A stretch of 38,192 bases of DNA from JANOYY01 sp031418035 (lineage in GTDB: Bacteria > Actinomycetota > Acidimicrobiia > Acidimicrobiales > JANYDT01). Below the pieces are notes generated by a model, which was given only the letters and a program-made list of their open reading frames with translations, was not told where the DNA came from and made no database searches. The position numbers and the translations under genes are program-made. Each line of letters begins with the position of its first letter. Position 1 is the stretch's first letter. Below are positions 16,295-22,958 of this stretch, in pieces. The stretch lies in assembly GCA_031418035.1 (NCBI GenBank), contig JANOWU010000084.1, positions 1 through 38,192 of the forward strand, given 5' to 3'.

Positions 16295-17641
16295 ATGAGT
16301 CTGCAATTTGGAACCGATGGAGTCCGTGGGATCGCAAACAGCGAGCTCACCCCAGAATTTGTTACCGCACTCGCTCGCGCCGCGGCGCGGGTGCTCGGTG
16401 GTAGTTCGGTTCTGATCGGACGCGACACCCGTCGATCGGGATCGCTCATGCTCGCTGCACTGACCGCCGGATTCTGTGCAGAAGGGGTCGACGTCGTTGA
16501 CCTCGGCGTGCTCCCGACCCCGGCGGTCGCCCACGCCTCCGTCACGCGAAACGCCGTTGCCGCAATGATCTCGGCATCGCACAACCCGTTCTTCGACAAC
16601 GGCATCAAGTTCTTCATGGCCGGGGGACGCAAGCTCGACGACTCGGTCGAGGAACGCATCGAGGCGCAGCTTCAAGATGTGCTGGGCGCCGAACGAAACG
16701 CCGCCGATGGATCGCCCATTGGGGCACAGGTCGGCGAGTCCTCCGCGGACAACTCCGTGCTCGATGAGTATGTTGCCTCGCTCACGAACGTTTTGGAGGG
16801 GCGTCGCCTTCATGGGCTGAGCGTGGTCCTGGACTGCGCGAACGGCGCAACGTCGGTGTCTGCACCCGAGGTGTTCCGTCGCCTGGGTGCATCAGTCACG
16901 GTTATTCACGCCACCCCGAACGGCATCAACATCAACGACCACTGCGGCTCCACCCACCCGGAGAGTCTTCAGGAAGCCGTCCGGGCATCGAAGGCCGACA
17001 TCGGCTTTGCCTTCGATGGCGACGCCGATCGGATGCTCGCCGTCGATAGCAACGGTGAGTTGGTTGACGGCGACCAGCTCATGGCGATGATGGCGCTCGA
17101 CATGCGGTCACGGCATCGATTGGCAGGCGACACCGTGGTCGTCACCGTCATGACCAACCTCGGGTTCAAGCTCGCAATGCGCGACGCCGGTGTCAACGTC
17201 GTCGAGACCAAAGTCGGCGATCGTTACGTCCTCGAATCGATCGAAGAGAACGGCTACACCCTCGGTGGTGAGCAGTCCGGTCACCTCATCTTGCGGGAGT
17301 ATGCGACGACCGGCGACGGAACGCTGGCGGCCGTAGTGATCGCCGATCTCATCGCGCGAACTGCGAAGCCACTCGCCGAACATGCCAAGGTCATGACCCG
17401 TTTGCCGCAGGTCTTGAAGAACGTCAAGGGTGTGGATCGTTCGCGCCTCGACAGCGCCTCGGAACTTTGGGAACACGTTCGCTCGATCGAGGAAAGCTTC
17501 GCCGGCTCCGGTCGCGTTCTCATTCGACCCAGCGGAACCGAAGCACTTATTCGCGTCATGGTGGAAGCGGCGAGCCCAGAACTGGCCGCCTCGGCGTGCG
17601 ACCGTCTTTGCGACACGGTCAGCCGCACCCTCGCCCTGTAG
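16295..17641 (+). CDS. glmM: Phosphoglucosamine mutase
   Basis: Interconverts glucosamine-6-phosphate and glucosamine-1-phosphate for cell-wall precursor synthesis. The 448 residues show the full alpha-D-phosphohexomutase layout: substrate loop FGTDGVRGIAN at the N-terminus, phosphoserine loop ISASHNPFFDNGIKFF with the active Ser at about 95, metal loop FDGDADRM near 240, sugar loop GEQSGH, and phosphate loop RPSGTEALIRVM near 411. Its position after rplM-rpsI is common in actinobacteria. The stop lies inside the first unit of a tandem repeat array. Confidence 0.97.
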   Translation: MSLQFGTDGVRGIANSELTPEFVTALARAAARVLGGSSVLIGRDTRRSGSLMLAALTAGFCAEGVDVVDLGVLPTPAVAHASVTRNAVAAMISASHNPFFDNGIKFFMAGGRKLDDSVEERIEAQLQDVLGAERNAADGSPIGAQVGESSADNSVLDEYVASLTNVLEGRRLHGLSVVLDCANGATSVSAPEVFRRLGASVTVIHATPNGININDHCGSTHPESLQEAVRASKADIGFAFDGDADRMLAVDSNGELVDGDQLMAMMALDMRSRHRLAGDTVVVTVMTNLGFKLAMRDAGVNVVETKVGDRYVLESIEENGYTLGGEQSGHLILREYATTGDGTLAAVVIADLIARTAKPLAEHAKVMTRLPQVLKNVKGVDRSRLDSASELWEHVRSIEESFAGSGRVLIRPSGTEALIRVMVEAASPELAASACDRLCDTVSRTLAL

Positions 17642-17693
17642 CCACAGCCCCGTAGCCACAGCCCCGTCGCAACAGTCCTGTAGCAACAGGACC
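17638..17693. repeat. Four 14-bp tandem repeats at the glmM 3' end
   Basis: Units begin at 17638, 17652, 17666 and 17680. The first two are identical (GTAGCCACAGCCCC); the last two are diverged (GTCGCAACAGTCCT and GTAGCAACAGGACC). The glmM TAG stop is inside unit one. The array occupies most of the 71-base spacer between two convergent genes and marks the left edge of the accessory island. Confidence 0.85.
17675..17692. terminator. Hairpin inside the tandem array, possible bidirectional terminator
   Basis: GTCCTGT and ACAGGAC form a perfect 7-bp stem with an AGCA tetraloop, spanning the junction of the third and fourth tandem units. It lies between the convergent stops of glmM and the STAND NTPase gene, a natural place for a shared terminator. 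It lacks a T-run in either direction. Confidence 0.45.
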
Positions 17694-17712
17694 GCCGCCG
17701 GATCGGTGCGCG

Positions 17713-20514
17713 TCAGCGTTCGAGGCGGGCGCGATTGGGGAAGTGAATCACCGCATCATTACGCAGTTTCGGCCCCACCGGCGGCTGCTCGGAGGGAGCG
17801 GCGAGGTCGTCGACACTCTGGCGTAGGACCTCGAGGTTCACGCGTGTCGTACACGTGTCGGGATGATCGACACCCAGCGTCCGCTCGAGATCGCTCAGTA
17901 CACATTCGGTCTGCTCGATAGCCTCTGCGGTTCGCCCCGCCGACCAGAGACACGTCGCGAGGTTCGCACGGGTGTTCAAGGTATCGGGGTGGTCCTTGCC
18001 GAGGACGCGAGAAAGGTCCGCGAGAACCTGTTCGTTCACGCTTATGGCATCAGCGAAACGTGACGTCGACCAGTAGCACGTCGCCAGATTCGCCCGCGTG
18101 GTCAGCGTGTCGGGATGGTCCAGCCCGAGCACCTCGTCGCGGGCCGCCAATACCGCCTCGAGAAGGCCGATGGCCTCGTCGCCACGGTCAGACGCCCACA
18201 GGCAGGTGGCCAGATTTGCCCGAGTGGTGAGGGTTTCGGGATGGTCCGAGCCCAATACCGCGCCCCGTACGTGGAGAACCTTTTCGTTCATCTCGATGGC
18301 GTCGGAGATTCGACCGATTGCCTGGTACGAGGAGGCAAGGTTGGAAAGGCTCGTGAGCGTGTCGGGGTCGTTGAGGCCCACGATTCGTTCATAACTTGCC
18401 ACGATGGCCTGATTCAACTCGACCGCGTCACTCGTGCGTCCGGCCGCCAGGTACGCCGCCGCGAGGTTTGAACGCGTCGCCAGGGTGTCGAGGTTTTCTC
18501 CGCCGTGCACTTTTTCGTGCTGTGCAAGCACCTGCTGACTGAGCGCAATCGCTTCCGATGGACGTCCTGCGGTGAGATACGCCGCGGCGAGGTTCGACTT
18601 CGTGCTCAACGTGTCCGGGTGGCTTTCTCCAAGAATGCGCTCGAGTTGGGCCAACAGGTGCGTGAGCACCACGAGCGTTTCCTCCATTCGCGCCGGGGAG
18701 CGATAAACCAAGTTCGCATATGTTTCGTTTATCGAACGCATCACCGCGGCCAGACTCTCGCGAGAAGAGACGGTGTCTGGATGGTTGTCGCCAAACAGTC
18801 GAATGTGGTCGGTCAGCACCCGTTCGTTCAGGGAGAACGCTTCGGGGTACCGGCCGGCGGACTGGTACATCATCGCCAGATTCGATCGTGTCGTCATGGT
18901 GTTCGGGTGATCTGCCCCCCGGATCCGCTCATGGTCGACCAGCACCTGTTCCATGAGAACGACGGCTTCGTTGTGACGCCCCGCCGACTGGTACGAGGTC
19001 GCAAGGTTCGCGCGAGTGGTGAGCGTGTACGGATGATCGGTTCCCAGGATTCGTACACGATCGGCCACCACCTGCTCGAGCAGACTCAACGCCTGAATGA
19101 CCCGACCCGCAGCCCAGTACCCCGATGCGAGGTTGGCCCGTGCCGTCAAGGCGTCCGGATGATCCGGATTGGCCATGACCGCAAGCTCGGTCCTCATCCA
19201 GAGACTGCGATGAACGTCGAGGGGAGCATCGCGAAAGGGCACGGAGCGCAGAATCAGCGCCAGAACCCTGAGCAGGCCCGGAAAACGTGGTGCCACGCGA
19301 TTTAGGTGATGCAGGGCGTCGAGCGCAACGCCGACCTCACCTTCGGTCGTGAGCCACACTGCCGCACTTCGACACAGGGTGCCATTGACGTCATCGCCGA
19401 ACGTCGAATCGCAGTCCACGAGATAGCGTCCGCAGCGCGCCAGCGTTCGGTGCATACGGACCACCTGAGCCTCGCCCTCTGCATTGCGGGTAACGGCGAT
19501 CAGTCCTCGTTCTTCGAGCGCGCTGAGGGCATCTGACTGCACCATCGGGTTGGCGAAGTGCGGCAGGAGTTGCACCGGAATCGGTCCCGATCCGCACTGT
19601 GCGATGGTCGACGCCAGGAGTCGTTGCTGATTATCATGTCCGACCGCCATGTTCCAGAGGTCGATAAACGTCTGGTCCATAGCGAGGTCATCTTCGAGTC
19701 GAAGTGGCGACACGAGGTGTTTCAGCCGATCCTCGAAGTCGGGCATCGCCTCGTCGTCGTATCGCAACCGAGCGGCAATCCCCAGCGCAAGTGGCTGATG
19801 CGCCAGGTGTTTGGCGATGGCGTCCAATGCGTGCATGGCGCCGGGGTAGGCGTCGCGCTCCTCGCACAGGAGGTCGATGACCTCGTCGTCGCTCATCGGC
19901 CCAATGTCGATTTTGCCGTCGCTGTAGCGTCGCCCGATCGCCGGGTTGCCCGTGGTGATGATCACCTCGCCACCCGCGCCCCGACACGACCGGGGGACGA
20001 GCGCTTCGATGGCGTCATCGCCGCTGTTGAATCCGTCGAGGACCAAAATCCACGGCGCAGTGAGGTTTTCGATCGCACCGCGCACGCGCCTGGCGAGAGC
20101 CTCCACGGTTTCGTTTTCGGCGGAGGAAAGACCGAGGCGAACTCGCAAGTCCGCAACGGTGATGTCAAGGCGATCCGGATCGACCCAGAGCACGGAAATG
20201 TTCGGGCGGGTGCGCATGCGCTCTTGCACGTAGTGCACCACGAGTTGCGATTTCCCCATTCCCCGGTCGCCGAGAAGCACCCGAACCGAAATCGTCGTCC
20301 CGGACGGCGAGACCCGAGCCAGTTCAGTCGTCCGGTGGACGTAACGCTCGACGCGCGGCGGGATCAGCCGGTCGCCGGAGTGAGCGGCACTCTTGTTGAT
20401 GCCTCGAGCCTCAATACGGGTGCTTTTGACGATCTGCTGCACCGCAACGGCGTCTATTCCCGATCGTTGTGCCGCAGGAGCGGCGACTCGGTCTTCTTGG
20501 AGAGCTTGTTTCAC
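17713..20514 (-). CDS. STAND (NB-ARC-like) NTPase with C-terminal TPR array
   Basis: A 933-residue signal-transduction ATPase. The GTG at 20514 (VKQALQ) is preferred because AAAAAGGTGG sits six bases before it; the frame extends 32 codons further to 20610 without a ribosome site. Residues 1-60 match nothing I know. The P-loop GDRGMGKS is at 82-89, a Walker B-like ILVLDGF and an EVIITTG sensor region follow, then a GMSDDE-type helical region and HQPLAL, as in NB-ARC proteins. The C-terminal half is about eleven units of roughly 42 residues with a DHPDTLTTRANLA core, of the kinesin-light-chain-like TPR type. Such proteins are multimerising sensors. It diverges from the regulator/sigma/CHAT genes. 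Confidence 0.85.
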   Translation of the reverse strand: MKQALQEDRVAAPAAQRSGIDAVAVQQIVKSTRIEARGINKSAAHSGDRLIPPRVERYVHRTTELARVSPSGTTISVRVLLGDRGMGKSQLVVHYVQERMRTRPNISVLWVDPDRLDITVADLRVRLGLSSAENETVEALARRVRGAIENLTAPWILVLDGFNSGDDAIEALVPRSCRGAGGEVIITTGNPAIGRRYSDGKIDIGPMSDDEVIDLLCEERDAYPGAMHALDAIAKHLAHQPLALGIAARLRYDDEAMPDFEDRLKHLVSPLRLEDDLAMDQTFIDLWNMAVGHDNQQRLLASTIAQCGSGPIPVQLLPHFANPMVQSDALSALEERGLIAVTRNAEGEAQVVRMHRTLARCGRYLVDCDSTFGDDVNGTLCRSAAVWLTTEGEVGVALDALHHLNRVAPRFPGLLRVLALILRSVPFRDAPLDVHRSLWMRTELAVMANPDHPDALTARANLASGYWAAGRVIQALSLLEQVVADRVRILGTDHPYTLTTRANLATSYQSAGRHNEAVVLMEQVLVDHERIRGADHPNTMTTRSNLAMMYQSAGRYPEAFSLNERVLTDHIRLFGDNHPDTVSSRESLAAVMRSINETYANLVYRSPARMEETLVVLTHLLAQLERILGESHPDTLSTKSNLAAAYLTAGRPSEAIALSQQVLAQHEKVHGGENLDTLATRSNLAAAYLAAGRTSDAVELNQAIVASYERIVGLNDPDTLTSLSNLASSYQAIGRISDAIEMNEKVLHVRGAVLGSDHPETLTTRANLATCLWASDRGDEAIGLLEAVLAARDEVLGLDHPDTLTTRANLATCYWSTSRFADAISVNEQVLADLSRVLGKDHPDTLNTRANLATCLWSAGRTAEAIEQTECVLSDLERTLGVDHPDTCTTRVNLEVLRQSVDDLAAPSEQPPVGPKLRNDAVIHFPNRARLER
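17795..19185 (-). repeat. Coding tandem repeats of the TPR array (about 126-bp period)
   Basis: About eleven successive 42-codon units encode the TPR part of the STAND protein. Core words such as GGDHPDT-like and TTRANLA recur with close DNA similarity, for example around the ACACGTGTCGGGATGATC-type words on the plus strand. One unit, near 18640-18760, is expanded and diverged (contains NETYANLVYRSPARMEE). Similarity between units is high enough to allow copy-number change by recombination. Confidence 0.75.
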
Positions 20515-20520
20515 TCGGAA

Positions 20521-20530
20521 CCACCTTTTT
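20521..20530 (-). promoter_or_regulatory. Ribosome-binding site fixing the STAND start
   Basis: On the minus strand AAAAAGGTGG is followed by six bases and then GTG 20514. It is the only good ribosome site near the 5' end of the frame and decides the start. Confidence 0.7.
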
Positions 20531-20647
20531 CGTTGCTGTCTCGCCGAGTGACTTCTCGGAGTCCAGTCATTTGAGTTCTTCGACCCACTCCCCCGAATAC
20601 TGAATACCAAATTCTTCAGTTTTCGATAGCCGTGGTTCGAGACAAGA

Positions 20648-20675
20648 TTCGACGGTGAGTAATTCTCGATATCTT
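20648..20675 (+). promoter_or_regulatory. Candidate promoter for the TetR-like gene
   Basis: TTCGAC (20648-20653) and TATCTT (20670-20675) are separated by 16 bases in an AT-rich stretch between the two divergent genes. It would give a leader of about 40-90 bases depending on the start used. Confidence 0.35.
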
Positions 20676-20765
20676 TGATTTATCCGGCCGGTCGGGACGC
20701 CGAAGAAATCTCGGAAAAGGTTGCATCAAGGTGCATCAAACCGAATCCTGACGACTCTCTTTGAA

Positions 20766-21506
20766 ATGGCCCACATCTTTCGTTCCCTCGACACCGCTGT
20801 CGATGAAGACCTCGACGCCCAAAGCGGCACCGCGTTCGTGCGCTCGACCTTTCCGGAACCGGGCTGTCCGTCGGGGGAGTCGAACTCCGGCCTCTTGATG
20901 CACGAGGTCGGCGACCGAACGGTCCTTCGAGGCTTCGATCCGATCAACGGCGCAAAACGGATCCACCGACGCGGCACAAGCATCCGCATTCGAGCGCGAG
21001 TGGCGGCCGTCGAACTGGTTCTGGAAGGCGTGGCCAAACCGACCCTTCTCCAGATCGCTTCACGCATCGGGCGATCAGAACGAACGCTTGTCGAAAAGTT
21101 TCGTATCCGCGATGCCCTGTTCGCGTTTCCGCCACCGGAGCTCGCACCGAACTTCGTCGACGCGTGGATGCGTGGTCGCGAAACAAACGAGTACGAATTC
21201 GAATTCGAACGTCTACTTAAGGAGTTGGACGCAAACCCTATAGCCCGACGACTTCTTCAGGGCCTCGCTCGCATCCATCGCCGAAACGAGCAGTTCCGCA
21301 TGACCGATGGGTTCTTCTCATATGCTATGCGTACAGAGATTCTCGGTCACAACGGTTCATGCGACCTCCTCGACTGGACGAGCTATATCGCCGACGTCGT
21401 CCGCGATGCGCTGCTGGATTGGGCCTCGGCCGACGACGCACGACTCACTGACCTTGTCCCGCGTCTCACCTTCAAGCTTCGGATGATCGATCACCTGTCG
21501 AAATGA
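20766..21506 (+). CDS. TetR-like regulator (divergent)
   Basis: A 246-residue protein from ATG 20766; TTG 20721 could add 15 residues but would directly abut its GGAAAAGG ribosome site, so neither start is secure. Residues about 80-130 look like a TetR-type helix-turn-helix: RIRARVAAVELVLEGVAKPTLLQIASRIGRSERTLVEKF, preceded by an unusual 80-residue N-terminal extension. The remaining C-terminal part is helical and could be a ligand or dimer domain. It faces the STAND gene and leads the peptide/sigma/CHAT genes. Regulation of this island is a reasonable inference, but the family call rests on the HTH alone. Confidence 0.6.
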   Translation: MAHIFRSLDTAVDEDLDAQSGTAFVRSTFPEPGCPSGESNSGLLMHEVGDRTVLRGFDPINGAKRIHRRGTSIRIRARVAAVELVLEGVAKPTLLQIASRIGRSERTLVEKFRIRDALFAFPPPELAPNFVDAWMRGRETNEYEFEFERLLKELDANPIARRLLQGLARIHRRNEQFRMTDGFFSYAMRTEILGHNGSCDLLDWTSYIADVVRDALLDWASADDARLTDLVPRLTFKLRMIDHLSK

Positions 21507-21532
21507 GGGCTGAATCGGATAGCGAAATTCAC

Positions 21533-21546
21533 TGAATGAAAATTCA
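21533..21546. repeat. Small AT-rich inverted repeat before the micropeptide
   Basis: TGAAT-GAAA-ATTCA forms a 5-bp stem with a GAAA loop between the regulator stop and the small peptide gene. It could be an operator or an RNA hairpin. The stem is short, so chance is possible. Confidence 0.3.
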
Positions 21547-21629
21547 AAACTTCTTTCGTGGTTCGTGCATCAGATTGAAAAGGCACTGCTCTCTTTCTTC
21601 GTCACCCCGAACGAAACAAGGAGCAGATC

Positions 21630-21731
21630 ATGCGATCAAAAGTACACAGTGCACTTCAGGCCCTCACCGTTGTAGGTATCGCAGCGGCAGCATGGCAACT
21701 CACCGCTGCACCCTTCTTCATCCTCTGGTAG
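21630..21731 (+). CDS. 33-residue hydrophobic peptide
   Basis: A short open frame with an excellent ribosome site (AAGGAG six bases before ATG 21630). The peptide starts MRSKVHSA, has a hydrophobic core (LTVVGIAAAAW) and ends APFFILW. The positive N-terminus and single hydrophobic stretch suggest a membrane-inserted or exported peptide. It lies between the regulator and the sigma factor, with 123 bases before it and 164 after it. I recognise no family. It might be a toxin-like effector, a signal, or a membrane sensor that belongs to the sigma/CHAT unit. The strong ribosome site is the main support. Confidence 0.6.
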   Translation: MRSKVHSALQALTVVGIAAAAWQLTAAPFFILW

Positions 21732-21827
21732 ACCAAACCCGCATTTCCCAAAGGGGCGCTTGGCGCTCAGCGTTTCAGGGTCCAGCAAGACCGCTGATGT
21801 GTAACCCCCCGATTGTGTCGCTCGCGT

Positions 21828-21857
21828 CTTGGAGTACCAAGAGCTGCATGGTAACTT
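21828..21857 (+). promoter_or_regulatory. Candidate sigma-gene promoter with overlapping palindrome
   Basis: A -35-like TTGGAG (21829-21834) and a -10-like TAACTT (21852-21857) are separated by 17 bases. The -35 is embedded in the inverted repeat CTTGGAGTACCAAG (21828-21841; arms CTTGG/CCAAG), which would let a dimeric repressor block it. Transcription would start near 21864, about 30 bases before the sigma ATG. Confidence 0.4.
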
Positions 21858-21895
21858 GAAGGCGTGAGCGACCAGCCGGGGGTTTACGAAATCTC

Positions 21896-22459
21896 ATGCA
21901 ACATTTAGATACTATTGAATTAGTAGCTCAGGCGTGTGCGGGCAGTGATGCCGCGTGGGCAGAACTCGTTCGACGCTATGAAGGCCTGGTTTGGTCTGTC
22001 ATCGTCGCCCATGGAATCGACCGTGTCGACGCAGGCGACGTCTCCCAAACCGTTTGGCTCAAGCTCGCCCAGCATATTGGGCGCCTCAACGACCCCGAGC
22101 GGGTCGGTCTTTGGCTTGCGTCAACCACTCGGCACGAGTGCTACGCCGTGACGAGAAAGCGTGCCCGATCCATTCCCGTCGATATCGTCGACCTGATCGC
22201 CCCGCCTGACCCCCAGGCAGAAGCGCCGATCAATCGCCTTGAGGACCTCGAGCGTGATTACGCCCTCTGGGAGGCGTTCCTCGACCTGCCCGTCAAGTGC
22301 CAGTCGCTCCTCAAACTGCTCATCACCGACCCGCCGACCGGGTATACCGAGATCGCTCAGTCCTGCGGAATTGCCGTAGGGAGCATAGGTTCGCGCCGAC
22401 AACGCTGTCTCAACACACTTCGCCTTGCCCTGCAAAATCACCCTGCGATTGTCGCCTAG
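21896..22459 (+). CDS. ECF-type RNA polymerase sigma factor
   Basis: A 187-residue sigma-70 family protein with only regions 2 and 4. Region 2 spans about residues 17-90 (WAELVRRYEGLVWSVIVAHG, DAGDVSQTVWLKLAQHIGRL, WLASTTRHECYAVTRKRAR). Region 4 spans about 125-180 (LPVKCQSLLKLLITDPPTGYTEIAQSCGIAVGSIGSRRQRCLNTLR) with the expected helix-turn-helix. The start ATG 21896 has only a distant G-rich stretch as ribosome site. The stop is 8 bases before the next ATG, so it is co-transcribed with the 149-residue protein, which suggests an anti-sigma or regulatory partner. It probably directs transcription of a small set of genes, perhaps this operon. Confidence 0.9.
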   Translation: MQHLDTIELVAQACAGSDAAWAELVRRYEGLVWSVIVAHGIDRVDAGDVSQTVWLKLAQHIGRLNDPERVGLWLASTTRHECYAVTRKRARSIPVDIVDLIAPPDPQAEAPINRLEDLERDYALWEAFLDLPVKCQSLLKLLITDPPTGYTEIAQSCGIAVGSIGSRRQRCLNTLRLALQNHPAIVA

Positions 22460-22467
22460 GAGCCAGA

Positions 22468-22917
22468 ATGACCGAAGAAATCGATGACGCCATGGGGCTG
22501 CTCGACGAGCTCCGCGTTCGATCACAACGTTACGGAAACGTCCCCAAGGATGTGACGAATGCGGCACTGGGTGCATTCGCCTTTCGGAACTTCGAATCCG
22601 AACTCGCAACCCTTCTGCGTGACAGTGCCCATGAGGCCACGCTCGCTGGAGCGCGTTCCACCGCGTCAGACGTCCGGATTCTGGAGTTCGAAATTCCGGG
22701 TGGACGATTGAATCTCGGATTCACCGATCGATCCCTCACCGGAACGGTGATCGACAGGGGCGACCACGAGGTCGTCATCCAATCGCGGCACGAGCGAGTC
22801 TCGATCCCCGTGGATGACTACGGCGATTTCATCTGTTCGCCGTTGCCAGTTGGCCCAATTCGCATCGAGATCGGTGACTCTTCGAATCGAGTAGTCACCG
22901 ACTGGCTGCTTCCCTAG
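22468..22917 (+). CDS. 149-residue protein of unknown family, sigma-factor partner candidate
   Basis: A two-part protein. Residues 1-60 are predicted helical (MGLLDELRVRSQRY, VTNAALGAFAFRNFESELATLLRDS), and residues 70-149 are beta-rich (VRILEFEIPGG, LTGTVIDRGDHEVVIQS, VGPIRIEIGD). No transmembrane helix or zinc-binding anti-sigma motif is present, so it is not a classical ZAS anti-sigma factor. ATG 22468 is chosen because AGGAG precedes it; the open frame extends further upstream inside the sigma gene. Its position, eight bases after the sigma gene and 41 before the CHAT gene, suggests that it bridges the two, for instance as a sigma inhibitor cleaved by the protease. From memory, similar small proteins accompany sigma/CHAT genes in other actinobacteria; this was not checked. 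Confidence 0.6.
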   Translation: MTEEIDDAMGLLDELRVRSQRYGNVPKDVTNAALGAFAFRNFESELATLLRDSAHEATLAGARSTASDVRILEFEIPGGRLNLGFTDRSLTGTVIDRGDHEVVIQSRHERVSIPVDDYGDFICSPLPVGPIRIEIGDSSNRVVTDWLLP

Positions 22918-22958
22918 GACTGCTGCGTCTTCCGATCGAACACCGCATCCTCAACTCT

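Noticed and set aside
17795..19185. Regular repeats that could look like a CRISPR array
   Set aside because: The 126-base period stays in frame and encodes TPR units; units differ from each other and no short identical repeats with unique spacers are present. No cas gene is in the window.
20515..20610. Longer N-terminus for the STAND protein
   Set aside because: The extra 32 codons have no ribosome site, while GTG 20514 has AAAAAGGTGG at ideal spacing.
21757..21780. Terminator after the 33-residue peptide
   Set aside because: A CGCT/AGCG stem followed by TTT exists but is only four base pairs, too weak to annotate.
21864..21908. 14-codon leader peptide before the sigma gene
   Set aside because: The GTG lies at the predicted transcription start, but there is no spaced ribosome site and no conservation evidence. 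It is kept only as a remark in the sigma promoter finding.
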